From the NCBI GenBank assembly GCA_014529385.2, contig CM043963.1, positions 75,444,412 to 75,508,411 of the forward strand: a DNA stretch of 64,000 bases. Direction: 5' to 3'. A program made the position numbers and the translations under genes. This DNA comes from Adiantum capillus-veneris (Eukaryota > Streptophyta > Polypodiopsida > Polypodiales > Pteridaceae). The notes below the pieces were generated by a model. It had not been told where the DNA came from. It made no database searches and was given only the letters and a program-made list of their open reading frames with translations. This document shows positions 38,036 to 50,364 of the stretch, piece by piece. The stretch's first letter is position 1; each line of letters opens with the position of its first letter.

Positions 38036-40512
38036 CGGGCCTCGCCTTCTCTCATTGGCATGAACAGTGACAACAATGGCACATACGAACATGTTGGAGG
38101 TACAATAGTCCTCTAAGAATTGTCTAAACATGTGAGGTACAAATTCTCCAAACTATATCAAGTGGAAAACAACAAAAATTATTTGTAAAGGAATTTATTT
38201 GCAAATGCATCAAATTCTTCCTCCTCTATTGTCCAATGTTAAAATTCTCTCAACCCTTCATCGATCTTCCAACATACAACCACCTTCTAGACAAGACCAT
38301 GGGTAGGTTGCAAAAATGTTAAAAGCATACTCAACACTGAAAACAACAACGATTATCCTACTTGTGCCATAACTCAAAAAACATACTTTGTCTCCTTCAA
38401 TACAATCAAATTTATAGCATCACCATTTTTTTCATGATTGCTTCAATTTGAGGCTTCATATGGACATACACTTTGATATTAAAGATCTTGTTTCCCTCTT
38501 AGAGTTTAGTGTAATCTTGAAATAGGTTGTAATGATATTGGTAAGTTATTTCTTTGGTTTGCAACAATAAACTTGAAATTGAGGCCATTGTCAACAAATC
38601 AGGAATTCAATCGAGCATATAAGGTTGACATCTATTTTACTCGCAGGGATTAGATTTGATCTTCTTTCTTATATATTTAAGTGATTTAGAGATTTCTCCT
38701 TGAGGTATTTTCAATGAGGAGGCTCATAATTTGTCGTTGCCAATGCCAGCTTTGAATGTTGAATGTACAAGCCACAACCATTGCATGTTGACCATACAAA
38801 ACATGAAGACACTTTCACTGATATAGAACTAGACATGCACCTTTTCAAAGAAGGTTACTTTTAAAACAAAATTGATGGAGAGCGAATGAAGGATAAGCTT
38901 CATGATCTTTTGACCGCAAAGAGGTGAGAGTGTCAAGACCTTGTGGACGTAGAGAAGTTGTTTATGATCTTTTGTTGCAAAAGCTAATTTCATGGGAGGC
39001 TTTTAGTGGAGAAGTGCAAGTGTAAAGAAGATGGGTGAATCTTGCTGGCATGCCAACAAAGAGGGTACCATGGTAATTCTAGAGACTTTCAAAGACGATA
39101 AACTTAAGACTAAATTTTAGCAAATCAATATAATCCTCACTAGTTCCTACTCAAAGTGCTTGACCTGTCAATGGGCCAAAATTGGGTATCTAAGGCTATG
39201 ATGCTTATTTATAGTTAGGGCGCTGCCTTAAGTCCATAGCCTATTTTCAATGTGATTGAAACTAGGAGATTAATTTGTTCCTATAAATGATGGTTGTCAT
39301 TATGTTCAAGGTACCACAATTGAGGGGATGCGGTAACAATGCCAAAGAAATTGTGGCTATGGTGCATGTATAAAAAATTACACACATATCATATCCTACA
39401 TTAAAATGATCAACATGCTAGCATGGTTTCAATTTTTTAATCAGTGCCTAGAATTTATAGAAGTTGAGGAAACCTAATCATTAAATTATGAAATTGTTTG
39501 GTGAGTGATGTTTCTTGACCGTCACAAAGCTTAGAAGGGCCACAATTATCTACATGTAAGATGCTCAAACAAAAATGCAAGAGAACTTTAAATAGTTCTA
39601 TCCATAAAAGTGGCTCTATATTATCTCCATTCATATGCAGCAAGCAGTTGGTCTTCCCCTTCTCTCACAACAAAAACAACATATAGTCTATTCACCCCAC
39701 TCAAAAAAAAAAAAAAAAGACAAGCCCAGCAAGGTGGCCAAAGATTGCAGAGATACATTCATCGGAGGAATACAGCCTACATACGCTCAAAGGTCAACCT
39801 ATCATTGCAATTTGCCTCCTTTGAGAGCACATGTGCACCACGCAACTTGCTGTACTGATGAGGCAACATTCATCTCCCTATCTCAAACCTATGTGCATCC
39901 TCGAGGTATATGATCTATCATGGTAGCACACTGCCCACCATCTCTCTATAGGATCGCTCCCATCTACGTTCCTGTATCATGCGTCTCTATGTAGTCAAAC
40001 CCACTGGATTTTGAAAGGAAAGTTTGACTAATCATAGAGAAATAAAAAGAGGGGGTATATCACTGCACTTGGGTCATGTAAAATAATGTCTCCATGAAGG
40101 TGTGGCATTGAAAGTAGGAAAGTGAATAAAATACAATCTCTTCTGATTTTTGTGCATTTTCAAAGCTCTAGTAAAGAATGTTTTGACCTACATTCAGACT
40201 TGTGGATAGATATTTTATATATATTGTTCACTAAACAAGGTGCCTTTTATGTACTTCTCCAATTTATTAACTAAATTAAAAATAGATGTGTGAATTTATT
40301 CATTACAAGGACAATATGAAAATATGACCTTTCATAGGGAAGGGTTTGACTCCCAATTGCCTGTCTTCTGAAAGAATAGGGAGCAGGAGCCCTTCAAATC
40401 TTAACACTATGGGCCAAGGCCCACATACAAACCTACCGCCCTAGAAGGGAAAAACCCCCTTGGACGGGTGTGGTAGCCTTCTAATTGTAGGGCAATAGTC
40501 ATTAAGGGCAGT

Positions 40513-40548
<36 letters not shown>

Positions 40549-41230
40549 GAAACCCACAAATTTATTAAATGCAATGGGTGTAATTGCACGTAGTGTGTAC
40601 TTTATCATATAAGTTCCAACCCAACCAAGTTGTACAGGGAAAGTTGCAAACTAAAGTTAGAGCTCCTCTGGGCGCCCATCAATCCTCGAGTCCAAACTCT
40701 TCAATGGAGTTGACAGCCCACCCCCCCCCCCCCCCAAAAAAAAAAAAAGAGAGAAAGAGAACAATGAGCCCTCCTTTAGTAGGCCCCCACAAAAAAATAC
40801 ATTATAGTTGTATTCAAATTGTGCTTAGATATTGACGTACAAGCATCAATTAGACAGAATAGGAACTTGGCACAGCCACCAAGGTCATGCATATTACCAT
40901 CTGACATTTAAAGTCCATGGGAAATGCTCCTTCCTCTGTTTCTCACTTCTTCATAAAAGAGTGAGTAAATAGTCCCGAGCTACCATATCCTGCACTGTAA
41001 CCATGATTTGAAACAACAATGAGTAACCAAAGTCCCTCTCAAGCTTTCGATCACGGCATTTTAATTACACCAAATGGACCAGAGCTCTTGGACACTGAGC
41101 TTCATCACATTATTTCTCTGAAAGCTACCAAAATGTTGCAACAAACCACGTGGCGAGACCCCAATAACCCCTGGAAATATTGTCTGAAAACACCAGCTCT
41201 TCAACTTCCACTCTGCAAGAAATAAGCTCA
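38036..41230. other. No gene recognised
   Basis: AT-rich spacer. It holds a poly(A) run at about 39703-39718, a short (CT)n at 40514-40545 and a poly(C)/poly(A) junction at about 40720-40750. The plus frame at 39635-39913 is unconvincing. The last part, 41230-41368, is the likely 3' UTR of the mutase gene on the minus strand. Confidence 0.5.
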
Positions 41231-41368
41231 ACCTACACGAACTCAGCTTCTACCAATGGCAGAGGACCATGATGTAGAACACTGAATTTTGGTTGGTGAG
41301 GGACTTTACCGGCCATCATGAAATTCCAGGCCTTTGCTGTGCAAATGCTAGTACTAGACAAATGCAAG

Positions 41369-43305
41369 TCAAGGGGGAGCACCAACACCCTTTGCAAGTT
41401 CATGAACATGTATCGCAACAGCACGAGCCAAGGAATCTGCTTCCTCTTGAGTTCCTGCTTCGGCATAAACCCTCACAACATCCTCTGTTCCAGAAGGGCG
41501 TACAAACGCACGTCCAGAGCTCACTTTTCCTAAACCAACACATAGATTATCTGTCACATGGCATTTGCAGCCTAGAAACTCCAAACTGAGGACTGAAAAA
41601 CTTACCAGCTTCCACATCTATGGCAGCTTGGAGATTTAGAGGATGGGTAACTCTTGTCTCTGCATCCGTAGTTTTAATCAGCGTCCTGTCCTGGACCTTA
41701 ACCTGTAAATAGTACTCGTCAGTTATGCTCTTTCTCAAAAGGAAACCAAAATTCATAAATCACATCACCTTCAATTGCCTGCTTGGGAGGTCTGTATATA
41801 TAGAATCCCAGTCTTGTATGGACCAACCCATGTACTGGAGAGCTACCTCCACAAGAAGTAGCACACTCAAGGCATCACCAATTCCCTGATTCACCACCTC
41901 ACTAATAGCCTGTAACCGTTGCAGTGATCTCCGTGATCCTGTCGTTGAAGCTACTATAGGTTAATAACAATAGTTTAAATCTTCAAGCCTTTAAAATAAG
42001 TTGTTGGCCGACCAGGCACTTAGCACTACCCAAAATATACGGTCATACCTAAAGGCAAATGATAATAAACGAGGCAATGGTCTTACAAGCAGACGCATTT
42101 CTAGCATTTAATTAATGCTTGGTGGTAATAAACTCAAGACGCCTAAATACACCACAATTAAGAAAATTGCCCGCCGCCATTACCAGACAGCTCTATTGTG
42201 AGCAATACCGTGCCAACTGTGACTCCAAAGAAGAATAGTACATTAGAGGACAACTTCTACCTTCAGTTCCTGATTTGGGAGAAAAAGTCCTCAATACTTG
42301 AAGAAATTCCTCTTTTAAAAGCACAGTTCCATGTCCATTGGCTTCAAAGTATAGGCCAATGTCAAATTCTGCAGCTTTATGATGTAAATGCTTAACTCCT
42401 GTGGGAGTAAGAGCAACCTGAATACCAAGGTTCTCTTTCAAAAACCTCGTAGATGCTCCATTCGCATACGCAGTCTGCACAACTCCAAGGTTTATTGCAG
42501 GAAATTCATGCACTTCACTACAAAGTTCTTGGAGTTGATTCTGTATGAACATGGCAAATAAGGTCAAAATTTTGTCCCCGTCCAGCAACCGAAGGTTCAT
42601 GGCATCAGCACCCTCAGCCTGCTCACCATAAAAAAAAACTATTCTATCCGCATCTCCATCAAGACTGGCACACCTGCAGCACATTTTGAAAAGAATGAGC
42701 CCCAAGCCTTACTCAAAACTAGCTTTTTCTTCTACTCTACCAACAAATAGACAGCTAAGTAACCTTTTAGCAAGCTCACTTAAATGACCAAAGTGGCGGG
42801 GAAATTTCCTCTCTTTTTGTACATAATCTGCGCCCACAAGCTCATTTAAAAGACCTTCGGCCTCACCACCAGAATTTCTTATATCCAACTTTAAATCTTT
42901 GACAATGCCTTGTAACCTTGAAAGCTTGCTTGCACCAACTCCATTGGCCCCATCAACGATAAAACCATCCCATGGGGTTATCAAACCCTTTCCTGGAGGC
43001 TTCATTTCCAGCAAGCACCTATCAACAAGAGCATCAATTCACCTGGCAATACCAAAATGACCCGTAAAGCATAGAAAATGAGTTTCAGCTCACTTGAACC
43101 CATGGGAAAGTTGAGAATAATAATCCTGCTCACTAGCACCATGACCCCGATTGCTAGCACGAACCATCCAATGAAGCTGAGGAGTTGTTAATACACCCAT
43201 CACCGCTGCATCAACACCTAATATAGCTTCCACGCCCTTGAAAATATGGAGCAGCCAGAATCGTTACACCACCAAATGTACAAACTGGTCTGCCTCAAGC
43301 AAATT

Positions 43306-43390
<85 letters not shown>

Positions 43391-44077
43391 CTGTCTTGCT
43401 GCATTCAAAAGTCTCACTCCACTAGGTCTAGTGTCTCTTCCTAGCAAGACCCGCCCAGAAGAGGCTGCACTGTTGAAAAAATTACCCTTGTGTATGAAAT
43501 CTAATATTACCTGCAGCCACAGAGCAAATTCCCATTATTAGAACAACACTACATGACAACATTCAAGAGGAGGTGGCGCGGGCTCATATAGGCCAGAACT
43601 GATGATCGTCACATGCAAGATGATGCCAATATAAGGTGTTTACAATAAGAAATCCTTAATTAGAGAATGGGAGAGATCTGACCTGTAAAACATCACGTGG
43701 GTTGTGTGCATTTGCCAAAGACTCCGCAAAGGGTTCCCAATCTTGACAGAGCATGTCACCATTGCAGTCTGCAATTTTGACACCGTTGTCCTGTATGGGG
43801 TTGTGGGAGGCCGTGATCATGAGACCAATAGTGGATGATGTGTGCAGGGAGCGCAGCGCTGCCACAATGCCCGCCCTAAATACTGCACAATCCAAGATGG
43901 ATGCATCGGCACGGAAGCCTGCCGTACCATATGCGAAGTGAACACCTACACAGAAAAGCAAAGTCATCGAACGTTCATTGAAGCACTTGCAAGAGAGTGA
44001 GTAAGGCGACGAGCTCTGCCTTCCGGAGGAGGAAACGCCGCAGCTGCTGTTAGAAGCCGATCGGGGTCGAGCTCCAT
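41369..44077 (-). CDS. PAGM: Phosphoacetylglucosamine mutase (AGM1/PGM3 family), nine exons
   Basis: The enzyme converts GlcNAc-6-phosphate to GlcNAc-1-phosphate, in the cytosolic path to UDP-GlcNAc. My exon model (minus): 44077-44020, 43945-43683, 43510-43391, 43236-43094, 43018-42764, 42673-42261, 41953-41769, 41702-41606, 41529-41369. All phases agree and give 1,695 nt, 564 aa, close to the usual length of plant homologues. Visible motifs: [13 protein letters not shown] near the N-terminus; phosphoserine loop [30 protein letters not shown]; Mg2+ loop DGDADR; sugar-binding [25 protein letters not shown]-terminal phosphate-binding [17 protein letters not shown]. No transit peptide is seen. 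Intron 1 (74 nt) is GC-AG; the others are GT-AG. A (CT)n tract fills half of intron 3. No frame break was found, so the gene is probably functional. Confirm the short first exon with cDNA. Confidence 0.93.
43307..43389. repeat. (CT)n inside mutase intron 3
   Basis: About 41 CT units lie in the 154-nt intron 3 (43237-43390). On the transcribed strand the intron starts GTAGAGAGAG, so the repeat begins at the splice donor. Confidence 0.95.
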
Positions 44078-44522
44078 GGCGTCGACTATTGCAATTTTGA
44101 AATGCAAGTAGGGGGTCCCAGCTGATAAAATCAAACAATAGGCAAGTAGATTCTCTCTATTTTTTGGGGGCAGAGAGAAGACGTCTGAGCGACATCCTGC
44201 AGAAAGTGGGAGTTACAACCCTCCTTGCAGTGCTTGGTGCCTCTTGGCAGCCTCCTATCTTCTTTGCAATTGGCGATAACTCCCTTATTTATTATCTAGC
44301 TCTGCACCCTAGCTCACGGCAACCCTTTCTCTTGCTGCTCTCAGCCCTTTGTACCGTCTTGCGGCCAGAGGAGGGACGTGAGGTGAAACCGACGTCTGGC
44401 AAGGGAGGTGTCTGGAGCAACCGGAAGGGGAGGTGAATGCACCGAAGGGTGATATTCTTTTGTTTTGTTTTACCTGTGTTGCTGCGTAGCATAGCAACAT
44501 CACGTGGACGTTGCGTCGGCTA
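44078..44522. promoter_or_regulatory. Mutase 5' flanking region
   Basis: This is the upstream region of the minus-strand mutase gene, between its ATG and a MITE. It probably holds the 5' UTR and core promoter. I see no clear TATA box. It has no counterpart in the duplicated gene fragment at 37.3 kb, apart from the last about 30 bp before the ATG. Confidence 0.4.
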
Positions 44523-44928
44523 GGGTAAAGGGGCCAATAAAAAACCGGCCCCCTCTAATGGGGACCTTGGACTCCCCAAGTTTAAGAAAACTTTTCTCCA
44601 ATAATGGGTCACAAGTTGGCTATTGCTAGGCTAGTTAGCATGTCTGACTAGGGGGTTTGGGCCATTGGATCTGTGATTAAGCCTTACTGGTCGCTTTGGC
44701 TCATTACTCCCCTTGGGAGTGGCTTCCCTCTCACACCCACTTTTGTTACAAAGGAAATGTTCGTCGGCGCCATACTTTCTCTGCAGAGATCGCTTCATCA
44801 CCATATTTTTTCTGAAGATAGCAATAGTGGTGCTCTTTCAAATGCGCCCCTCAGCAATGTATTCCGTGCAACACACAGATCAAGAGCCCCCTCGTGGCTT
44901 AGGTGGCCTAAAGTTGGCCCCCTTACCC
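44523..44928. mobile_element. 406-bp MITE with GGGTA-type ends
   Basis: The left end GGGTAAAGGGGCCAA (44523-44537) and the right end TTGGCCCCCTTACCC (44914-44928) pair with one mismatch. TA flanks both (44521-44522 and 44929-44930). Its ends resemble, but are not the same as, those of the pogo-like element 260 bp away (GGGTAGAGGTGCCAGT). It has no coding capacity. It lies 450-850 bp upstream of the mutase start codon. Confidence 0.78.
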
Positions 44929-45193
44929 TAGGCGAAGTAAGAACTGGCCGTTGGTGCGTGTTCGTATCCTGTGTTCGCCTTTTACACGATCTCATATGAA
45001 GCGTGAAGATTTGGTTGACTTGAATTAACATGACTTGCTAAATAAGAGGAACATTGGAAGTTGGCAAAGACTCACAATCATCAGCAATTGGAGATTCTAA
45101 GAGGGGTACCAACTGATTTTTAATGCTTTAATAGGGAGTAGGAGGTAGTAGGAGTAGGAGGTACGAGCTGGGAAAAATTAAAAAAACCACCTA

Positions 45194-45209
45194 GGGTAGA
45201 GGTGCCAGT
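45194..45209 (+). repeat. Left terminal inverted repeat of pogo-like element
   Basis: GGGTAGAGGTGCCAGT, preceded by TA; identical to the reverse complement of 50839-50854. Confidence 0.88.
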
Positions 45210-46777
45210 TTAGAGACGCCCAAGATGAGGGCTCATGTAACTAGTCCAAAAATCATCAGAAACTACATTTGGATACATGGGCTAGTAGGCCACTTGGCCC
45301 TCTACATATGGAAGTAAATTTGTGCCAAAACAGTGCCAGCTGGACCTTGCAATTCTCATTTTTTTAAAACTAGTGTAATAAAAGTTCGAGTGGGTGAGAG
45401 AACCGTACTGTCCCTTGGTACGTGTCTGCTGAGCACAGGAGAGTGAAATGGCAGTTATCGGAGGAAACCACCTTGGGACTCAAAACTGAGCGTCAATTTT
45501 CCCATAAGCCACTTTTAATTCACCCAAGATTTAACTCTTGTGCTTCAGTTGTGGTATGTTGGTGCTCGTCAGTCGTCCCTGCTCGGCTGGGCATTGCTCG
45601 TCACAATCTGCTTGACGTCACTGTGGGGCTGGGCAGAGCTTCTGCGTGCGACGCCATCTTCTAGCCTAACTTCCATCTCGCCCCCTTCTCAATGCTCGCA
45701 TCTCGCCCCCTTCTCAATGCTCGTCTTGAAGCCTGCTGCCTTGCTATGTTGCACGTCAGTCAAAAGGACGGAGGCTCCATTTTCTGCATGCTTAGAAGAT
45801 GCTGTTGAGACTCGTACAATTTCAGCTGAGTTCGATGATGCACTGCCGGATTCCCACTATTCTGGTGGTCTTCTAGAGCATTCAAATTTATTTGGCCACC
45901 GATGAGCTGATGGCATCCCAGGGGTGAGTAGTGCAAGGTTGTTACACTTGCTGGTTGTGTGTGTGACTTTCTTGTTTAGAATTCAAAGCTCTTGCATGCT
46001 TCATTGAGGTTGCTTTTAACATGCAGCTATTTATTCTGCGAGGGCCATGCTCCTATTTTTGCTATTTGGTGAAATGAAACATCAGCTTTGTCAATTAAGC
46101 TACTGTTTGCAATGCAGAAGCTTGGCAGGAACATTCATACGTCCGCAAACACCCAATGCCCCCAAGCATTCAACAAGGCCAACCGATTTGAGGTTCAGTG
46201 TTGTATGTCCATTTGCATCAACCTTCCCAGAGCTCGAGTCTCCTGTGGCAGCAGACGCTACAAGCAAAATAGCTAGGATCGGCACCGTACCCCACAGAGT
46301 TCTCTTTGATGAAGATGAGCTTTCCATCCTCGATTGCACCGCATTGAGAGGGATTACGGATTTGAAGCATCACTGAAAGAGGGGAGCTGCAAGCAAGAAG
46401 TCCAGGACAGGGAAGGAGGAGCTCCTTAGCGGCATAGCTGTGAGGGTTTGTGGGCGCTTTATGGGCCATTTTGGTTTGAATCCCCTTCACTTCTGCTCGT
46501 GTCCTTGTCAAAGCCACGACCAGCTCCTGCTGATGATGAAGCCTTGTACTGACCTGCTCGATATAGCCACAAAAGCAAGCTCGGGGCATCCACATAAGGA
46601 AGCAAGAGTTGCTGCAAATGCTCCAGCCCCTTCCTCCACATCCTAGTTGTTCCATGTATACAAGATTATCAACTGGTATGTAGCAGCAACTTCAACAATT
46701 TCTGCACTTGTTAGGTACTTGACCATGTAGTAATTCTGATATTTGTTTTTTCTGCCCCATGCCTCGTTTTTTTGCAG

Positions 46778-46848
46778 GTTTAGGGTGCTCTAGAAGCTAT
46801 CGCAATTCTCATTAACCATGTAACACCTGTGGTCATGACACCGACAAA
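46778..46848 (+). pseudogene. Exon-like fragment inside transposon
   Basis: The segment is bounded by TTTTTTTGCAG on the left and GTGAGTGAG on the right, both good plant splice signals. One frame reads GALEAIAILINHVTPVVMTP after an early TAG (the CAG-to-TAG change is an inference). I do not recognise the protein. Upstream, 46100-46370 has another coding-like plus frame (ARIGTVPHRVLFDEDELSIL). They may be captured, decayed host exons. Confidence 0.4.
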
Positions 46849-47258
46849 GTGAGTGAGAATTCCTCACTCACTCAGCAATTGTACTCCCATGGAAAGCATG
46901 ATATTATTTGCATTAACTTTAAGATAACTGTTTGACTGATTTATAAAAACTATGACATTGTTGGCATTGTATTCTTGTCTCTGAACAACACTTAAAAGAG
47001 TGTAGATTGGGAGATGACATTGCAAATCTTGTATGTGAAGGTACAAAAAGGCAAGGCTAGAGTAGCATGTAGCTTCAAACCTTCAAGAGATAGAAAATGA
47101 CAAACTTGCTAGAGTAAGTTGCAGCTTCAAAACTTTAGGAGTTACAAAACCTGCTAGAGTAAGTTGTACTTTAAGTACTTAAAGTAAAACCGCCAAAAAA
47201 ACTATTTAGATCTGCCTTGTAGTGTTTGGCGAAGTTTCTAGTTGAACTAGCTTTGTGC

Positions 47259-49610
47259 TTATTGTCGAGCGCTTCTGAGTTTTTCCATTCGTAGTCTCCT
47301 TCTGAGAGCATGGTAGGGTTGGTCTATGTGTAGTGGTCGAAGGAGTAAACATTGTGTGGTCCCTTGCTCCCAAATTACAGCTCGCAATCTTTTTTCAAAA
47401 AGAGTTTGTTGTGCATCCCATGCCTTTTTGGACTCTTTAGCCTGAGCTGCATCCTCTTTCTGTTGTTTCCGTGTTGCCTTATCTGCAAGAGTTTGCCTTC
47501 GCTTTTGCTCCTTCTCTACCTTTTTCTGCTCCTTGGCTTTTGCTATCTCGTCTTTTCGTGCATTCTTGGCCTTCATAGTGTCGATGTACTGCGATGAAGT
47601 GAGTATGAGACTATTGGTGTAGTCAACGAAAGCCTCTCGAGGTGCTCTTTGAATTGAAGCTTCTCTCATTGGGACTTGCAAGAGGTTAATGATACGTCCT
47701 TTCTCTATGGAATCCTTTTGGCTACCTTTGTTATGCCCATTCTCGCTGCTGTATCTCCTAATTTGATGGGTTGGCAACTGGTTTCCCTCTTTCGCATTGC
47801 TTGTCGTTTCTTGTACATGGTTTGGATAGTGTAGTGCATTGGGTATGTTACCATTTGTTGCGGTTGCATCTTGCATGTGAAGCTCTAAACTGTAATCTTC
47901 TTCTCGGAGCAAATCCATGAAGCTAATTGTTTGAGAAGTCTCATGTGAATGATCCTCCGGGGTTGTAATGTGGCTAGTGTCGACTATGTACCCTTCTTGA
48001 ATGTAATCATGTTGACCACCTCCATCTTGAGCACTGCCAAGGTGTTCTAGGTTCGCCATGATGTTCAAAGCATGGACTGCTTCTTCTTCAATGTCTTCCC
48101 TTACTGGCGTATTTGGAACCTGAGACAAATTGTCCTCCTCGATTCCTTCCTCCTCGTTTGCCATTTCTCTCTCTGTACTAATGTACATGCATGGCATGCC
48201 ATCAAATTTGCAGGCTGTGTTGTCTAGAGGCCAGATTCCTGTTATCCTGAAGCCTGCCTTGATGTTGTGCTCATTCAAAGATAGTTGTATTGCTTTTGAT
48301 GCAATGGCAGCAAGCTCTCTCTTGCTTGCTTGAGATGAAGTTGTCTGATGCTGCCAAGCTTGTCTTTGTTTCCGGAAATTTACCTTCAAAGACTTAAAAA
48401 CAGAGACATCCAATGGTTGCAATTTGTGTGAAGTGTGGGCTGGTAAGGTAAGAGTGTCGATGCCGGCATGATAGGCTTTGCTTACAACCGCCAGTGACAC
48501 GTGACTACCATGCCCATCTCAAATGAGCAAATGTCGATTCTGCAATCCCACGTCTTGACCTATGCATTTTTTGAAATGCTCAATCCAAGCTTGAAATAAT
48601 TCTCCAGTCATCCATGCTTTCTTTTGCATTGCCATGGCTGCGCCTTCTTCACAGTCTTCGATGTAGTTGCCAATCATATGGCTACCCTTGAATATGTAGA
48701 AAGATGGAATGGCTTGTCCGGCTGCATTGACGCAACATAAGACAGTGAGCCACTCCCTTGAGTCACACGTGAGGCCATACACTGACCTCGTACCTTTCCT
48801 TGCAAGAATCTTTATTCCCTTATCTCGTGATCCTTGGAATCCTGTCTCATCAGCATTCCATATGTTGGTAGGTGGATAGCTACTTTCTGAGTAAAGCTTC
48901 TCTAAGTTATCATAGAGACTTTTGACTATATTTGGGCAAAACCTTGTAGCTCTTGATTGATCCAAGCCTTCACAAACCCGAAATACAAGCTCCGGATGTC
49001 GCCTTTGAAAACCATCCCACCAACTCCTTCCTCGAATGCCGTTGGTGAAGAGTGTTTCCCGTGTTTGACAAATTTCTGCAACTTTCAACTTTACATCTAC
49101 TACAGCTACCCCATAACCTGAATGAGACTTTTTGAATATCCACTCTAGTAGCAAAGCTTCTTCTTCCTTCGAGAGGATGGTGGGAGGGCCTTTTCGTTTC
49201 TTTTGGGTTCGACCTTCTTCCCAATTGATTATTGCAGACTTACTCATCTCATACAACATGGAGCATTTGTGCAGTGAGAGACCTTGGTCACGAGAACGGA
49301 GAGATTTGGCCATGTCCTGAGCTGTCCATGAAAGAGTGGTACGCCTTTTTGGTTGTGTAGCTTCTATCTCCTTTGTTTGCTCATTGTTGTTGTCATCTAT
49401 TGACTTTGTTGGAGTGGTTGATGCTGGAGGTGAGGGTTTGGGAAATGTTGCCTTTGTTTGAAGCGCTAGAGGTGGTGTTTTACTGATTTTAGAGTGAAAC
49501 TTCCTCTTTCTCTTGCTGCTCCGAGCATGTTGTATTGATGGTGATGTAACTGTGGTTTTCCTTGCTGATGATGTTTGGGCATGGCTGCTGGTTCGTGTGC
49601 CTCTTACCAT
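47259..49610 (-). pseudogene. Pogo/CENP-B type transposase with one in-frame TGA
   Basis: One frame of 784 codons including the terminal stop, open from the ATG at 49610 except for a single TGA at 48516-48518. The N-terminal 100 residues are basic and Ser/Thr-rich. A psq-like helix-turn-helix (SWTAQDMAKSLRSRDQGLSL) and a CENP-B-type HTH (GRSWWDGFQRRHPELVFRV) follow. The DDE_1 catalytic domain has its first Asp in NIWNADETGFQGSR and its second in DGHGSH, one codon after the TGA. The third is in HTSHKLQPLDVSVFKSLK, then GFRITGIWPLDNTA. The C-terminus is a Lys/Gln/Ala-rich coiled coil (EKEQKRRQTLADKATRKQQK). The TGA probably replaced a sense codon, so the protein would be cut before two of three catalytic residues. 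A likely 5' UTR intron ends just before the ATG. Confidence 0.9.
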
Positions 49611-49750
49611 TCTATTTGTTTTAAAACAAAAGTTATTATATCAGAGTCAAACAAACTGTCTTTATACATTACATTGAAAACTAATGAAAATGATTATGAT
49701 TAAAAACACGGTTGTTAGCTTACCTTTTGGAGTTAACTCAAGAAAGAATA

Positions 49751-50086
49751 TCAGTCCTCAAACTCTTTGAGAAGATATGAATAGTCTCTCACCGAAAACT
49801 TTTTCTTTGGAGGTGGGGGAGAAGTGCGCTTGGGACTTGCAGCTCGCTTCTCAATTAAGGTTGATGAGTAGGAAGTTGTTGTTGATGAGGAAGCCTTGGG
49901 TGATATGAATGGGGCTTTTTTGCGTTGAACTTTGCAGAGGAAAACTGGCATCACATGTACGCGTCCGCAACAGCATACACGTCCCCCATGCTTGTGAATT
50001 AATAGAGACGTGCAGAGTAAATTTTCAAGTTGTGGATGTCTTTCTAGCAAACAACCCTTACACTCACAGGGTGCTACTGAAGCCAT
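49751..50086 (-). CDS. Cysteine-rich accessory ORF of the transposon
   Basis: A 111-codon frame lies upstream of the transposase. The N-terminal half is rich in Cys and His (CECKGCLL, HKHGGRVCCCGRVH, FLCKVQ), which suggests a zinc-binding fold. The C-terminal half is Ser/Thr-rich, then basic (KRTSPPPPKKKF), and ends in SYLLKEFED. No family is recognised. Its stop is followed within 50 nt by a good splice donor (AAAAG|GTAAGC at about 49722) and an acceptor close to the transposase ATG. It could therefore be an upstream ORF of the same mRNA, or a separate product. Coding status rests on composition and context only. Confidence 0.5.
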   Translation of the reverse strand: MASVAPCECKGCLLERHPQLENLLCTSLLIHKHGGRVCCCGRVHVMPVFLCKVQRKKAPFISPKASSSTTTSYSSTLIEKRAASPKRTSPPPPKKKFSVRDYSYLLKEFED

Positions 50087-50092
50087 AAGTTG

Positions 50093-50364
50093 TCATAGAA
50101 TAAAGCTTGCAGAAGCATGCCAGGTATGTGTAGCAGGTTTACTCCTTGAGAGTGTTGGTGTGTGTAGCAGGTGTACTACTTGTGAGTGCTGGTTTGTGGA
50201 GCAGGTGTAGATCTTGTGGGTGTTGGCTGTTGGCAATGAGTGTATTGCTGAGCAGGAGGTGTAAAATGTGAGGGCTGGTTGTTGGAGGTGAGTGTATTGC
50301 TGCTGACAGTGTGAGGTCTTGTGCAAGGACAGTTTGCTGGACTAAATACACATCTTGAGTGCAT
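50093..50364. repeat. Degenerate GT-rich minisatellite
   Basis: Irregular repeats of GTGTAGCAGGTGTA-type units with GTGAGTG and TGTTGG elements, inside the transposon near its right end. Long minus frames here (Thr/Ser/His/Pro) are repeat translations. Confidence 0.6.

Noticed and set aside
39610-39913. Lys-rich plus frames around a poly(A) run
   Set aside because: The basic stretch comes from the A run. No second landmark supports a gene or a LINE tail.
48516-48518. Programmed readthrough or recoding at the transposase TGA
   Set aside because: Nothing around the codon, such as an evident stem or CARYYA-type context, supports it by eye. A single nonsense mutation is simpler.
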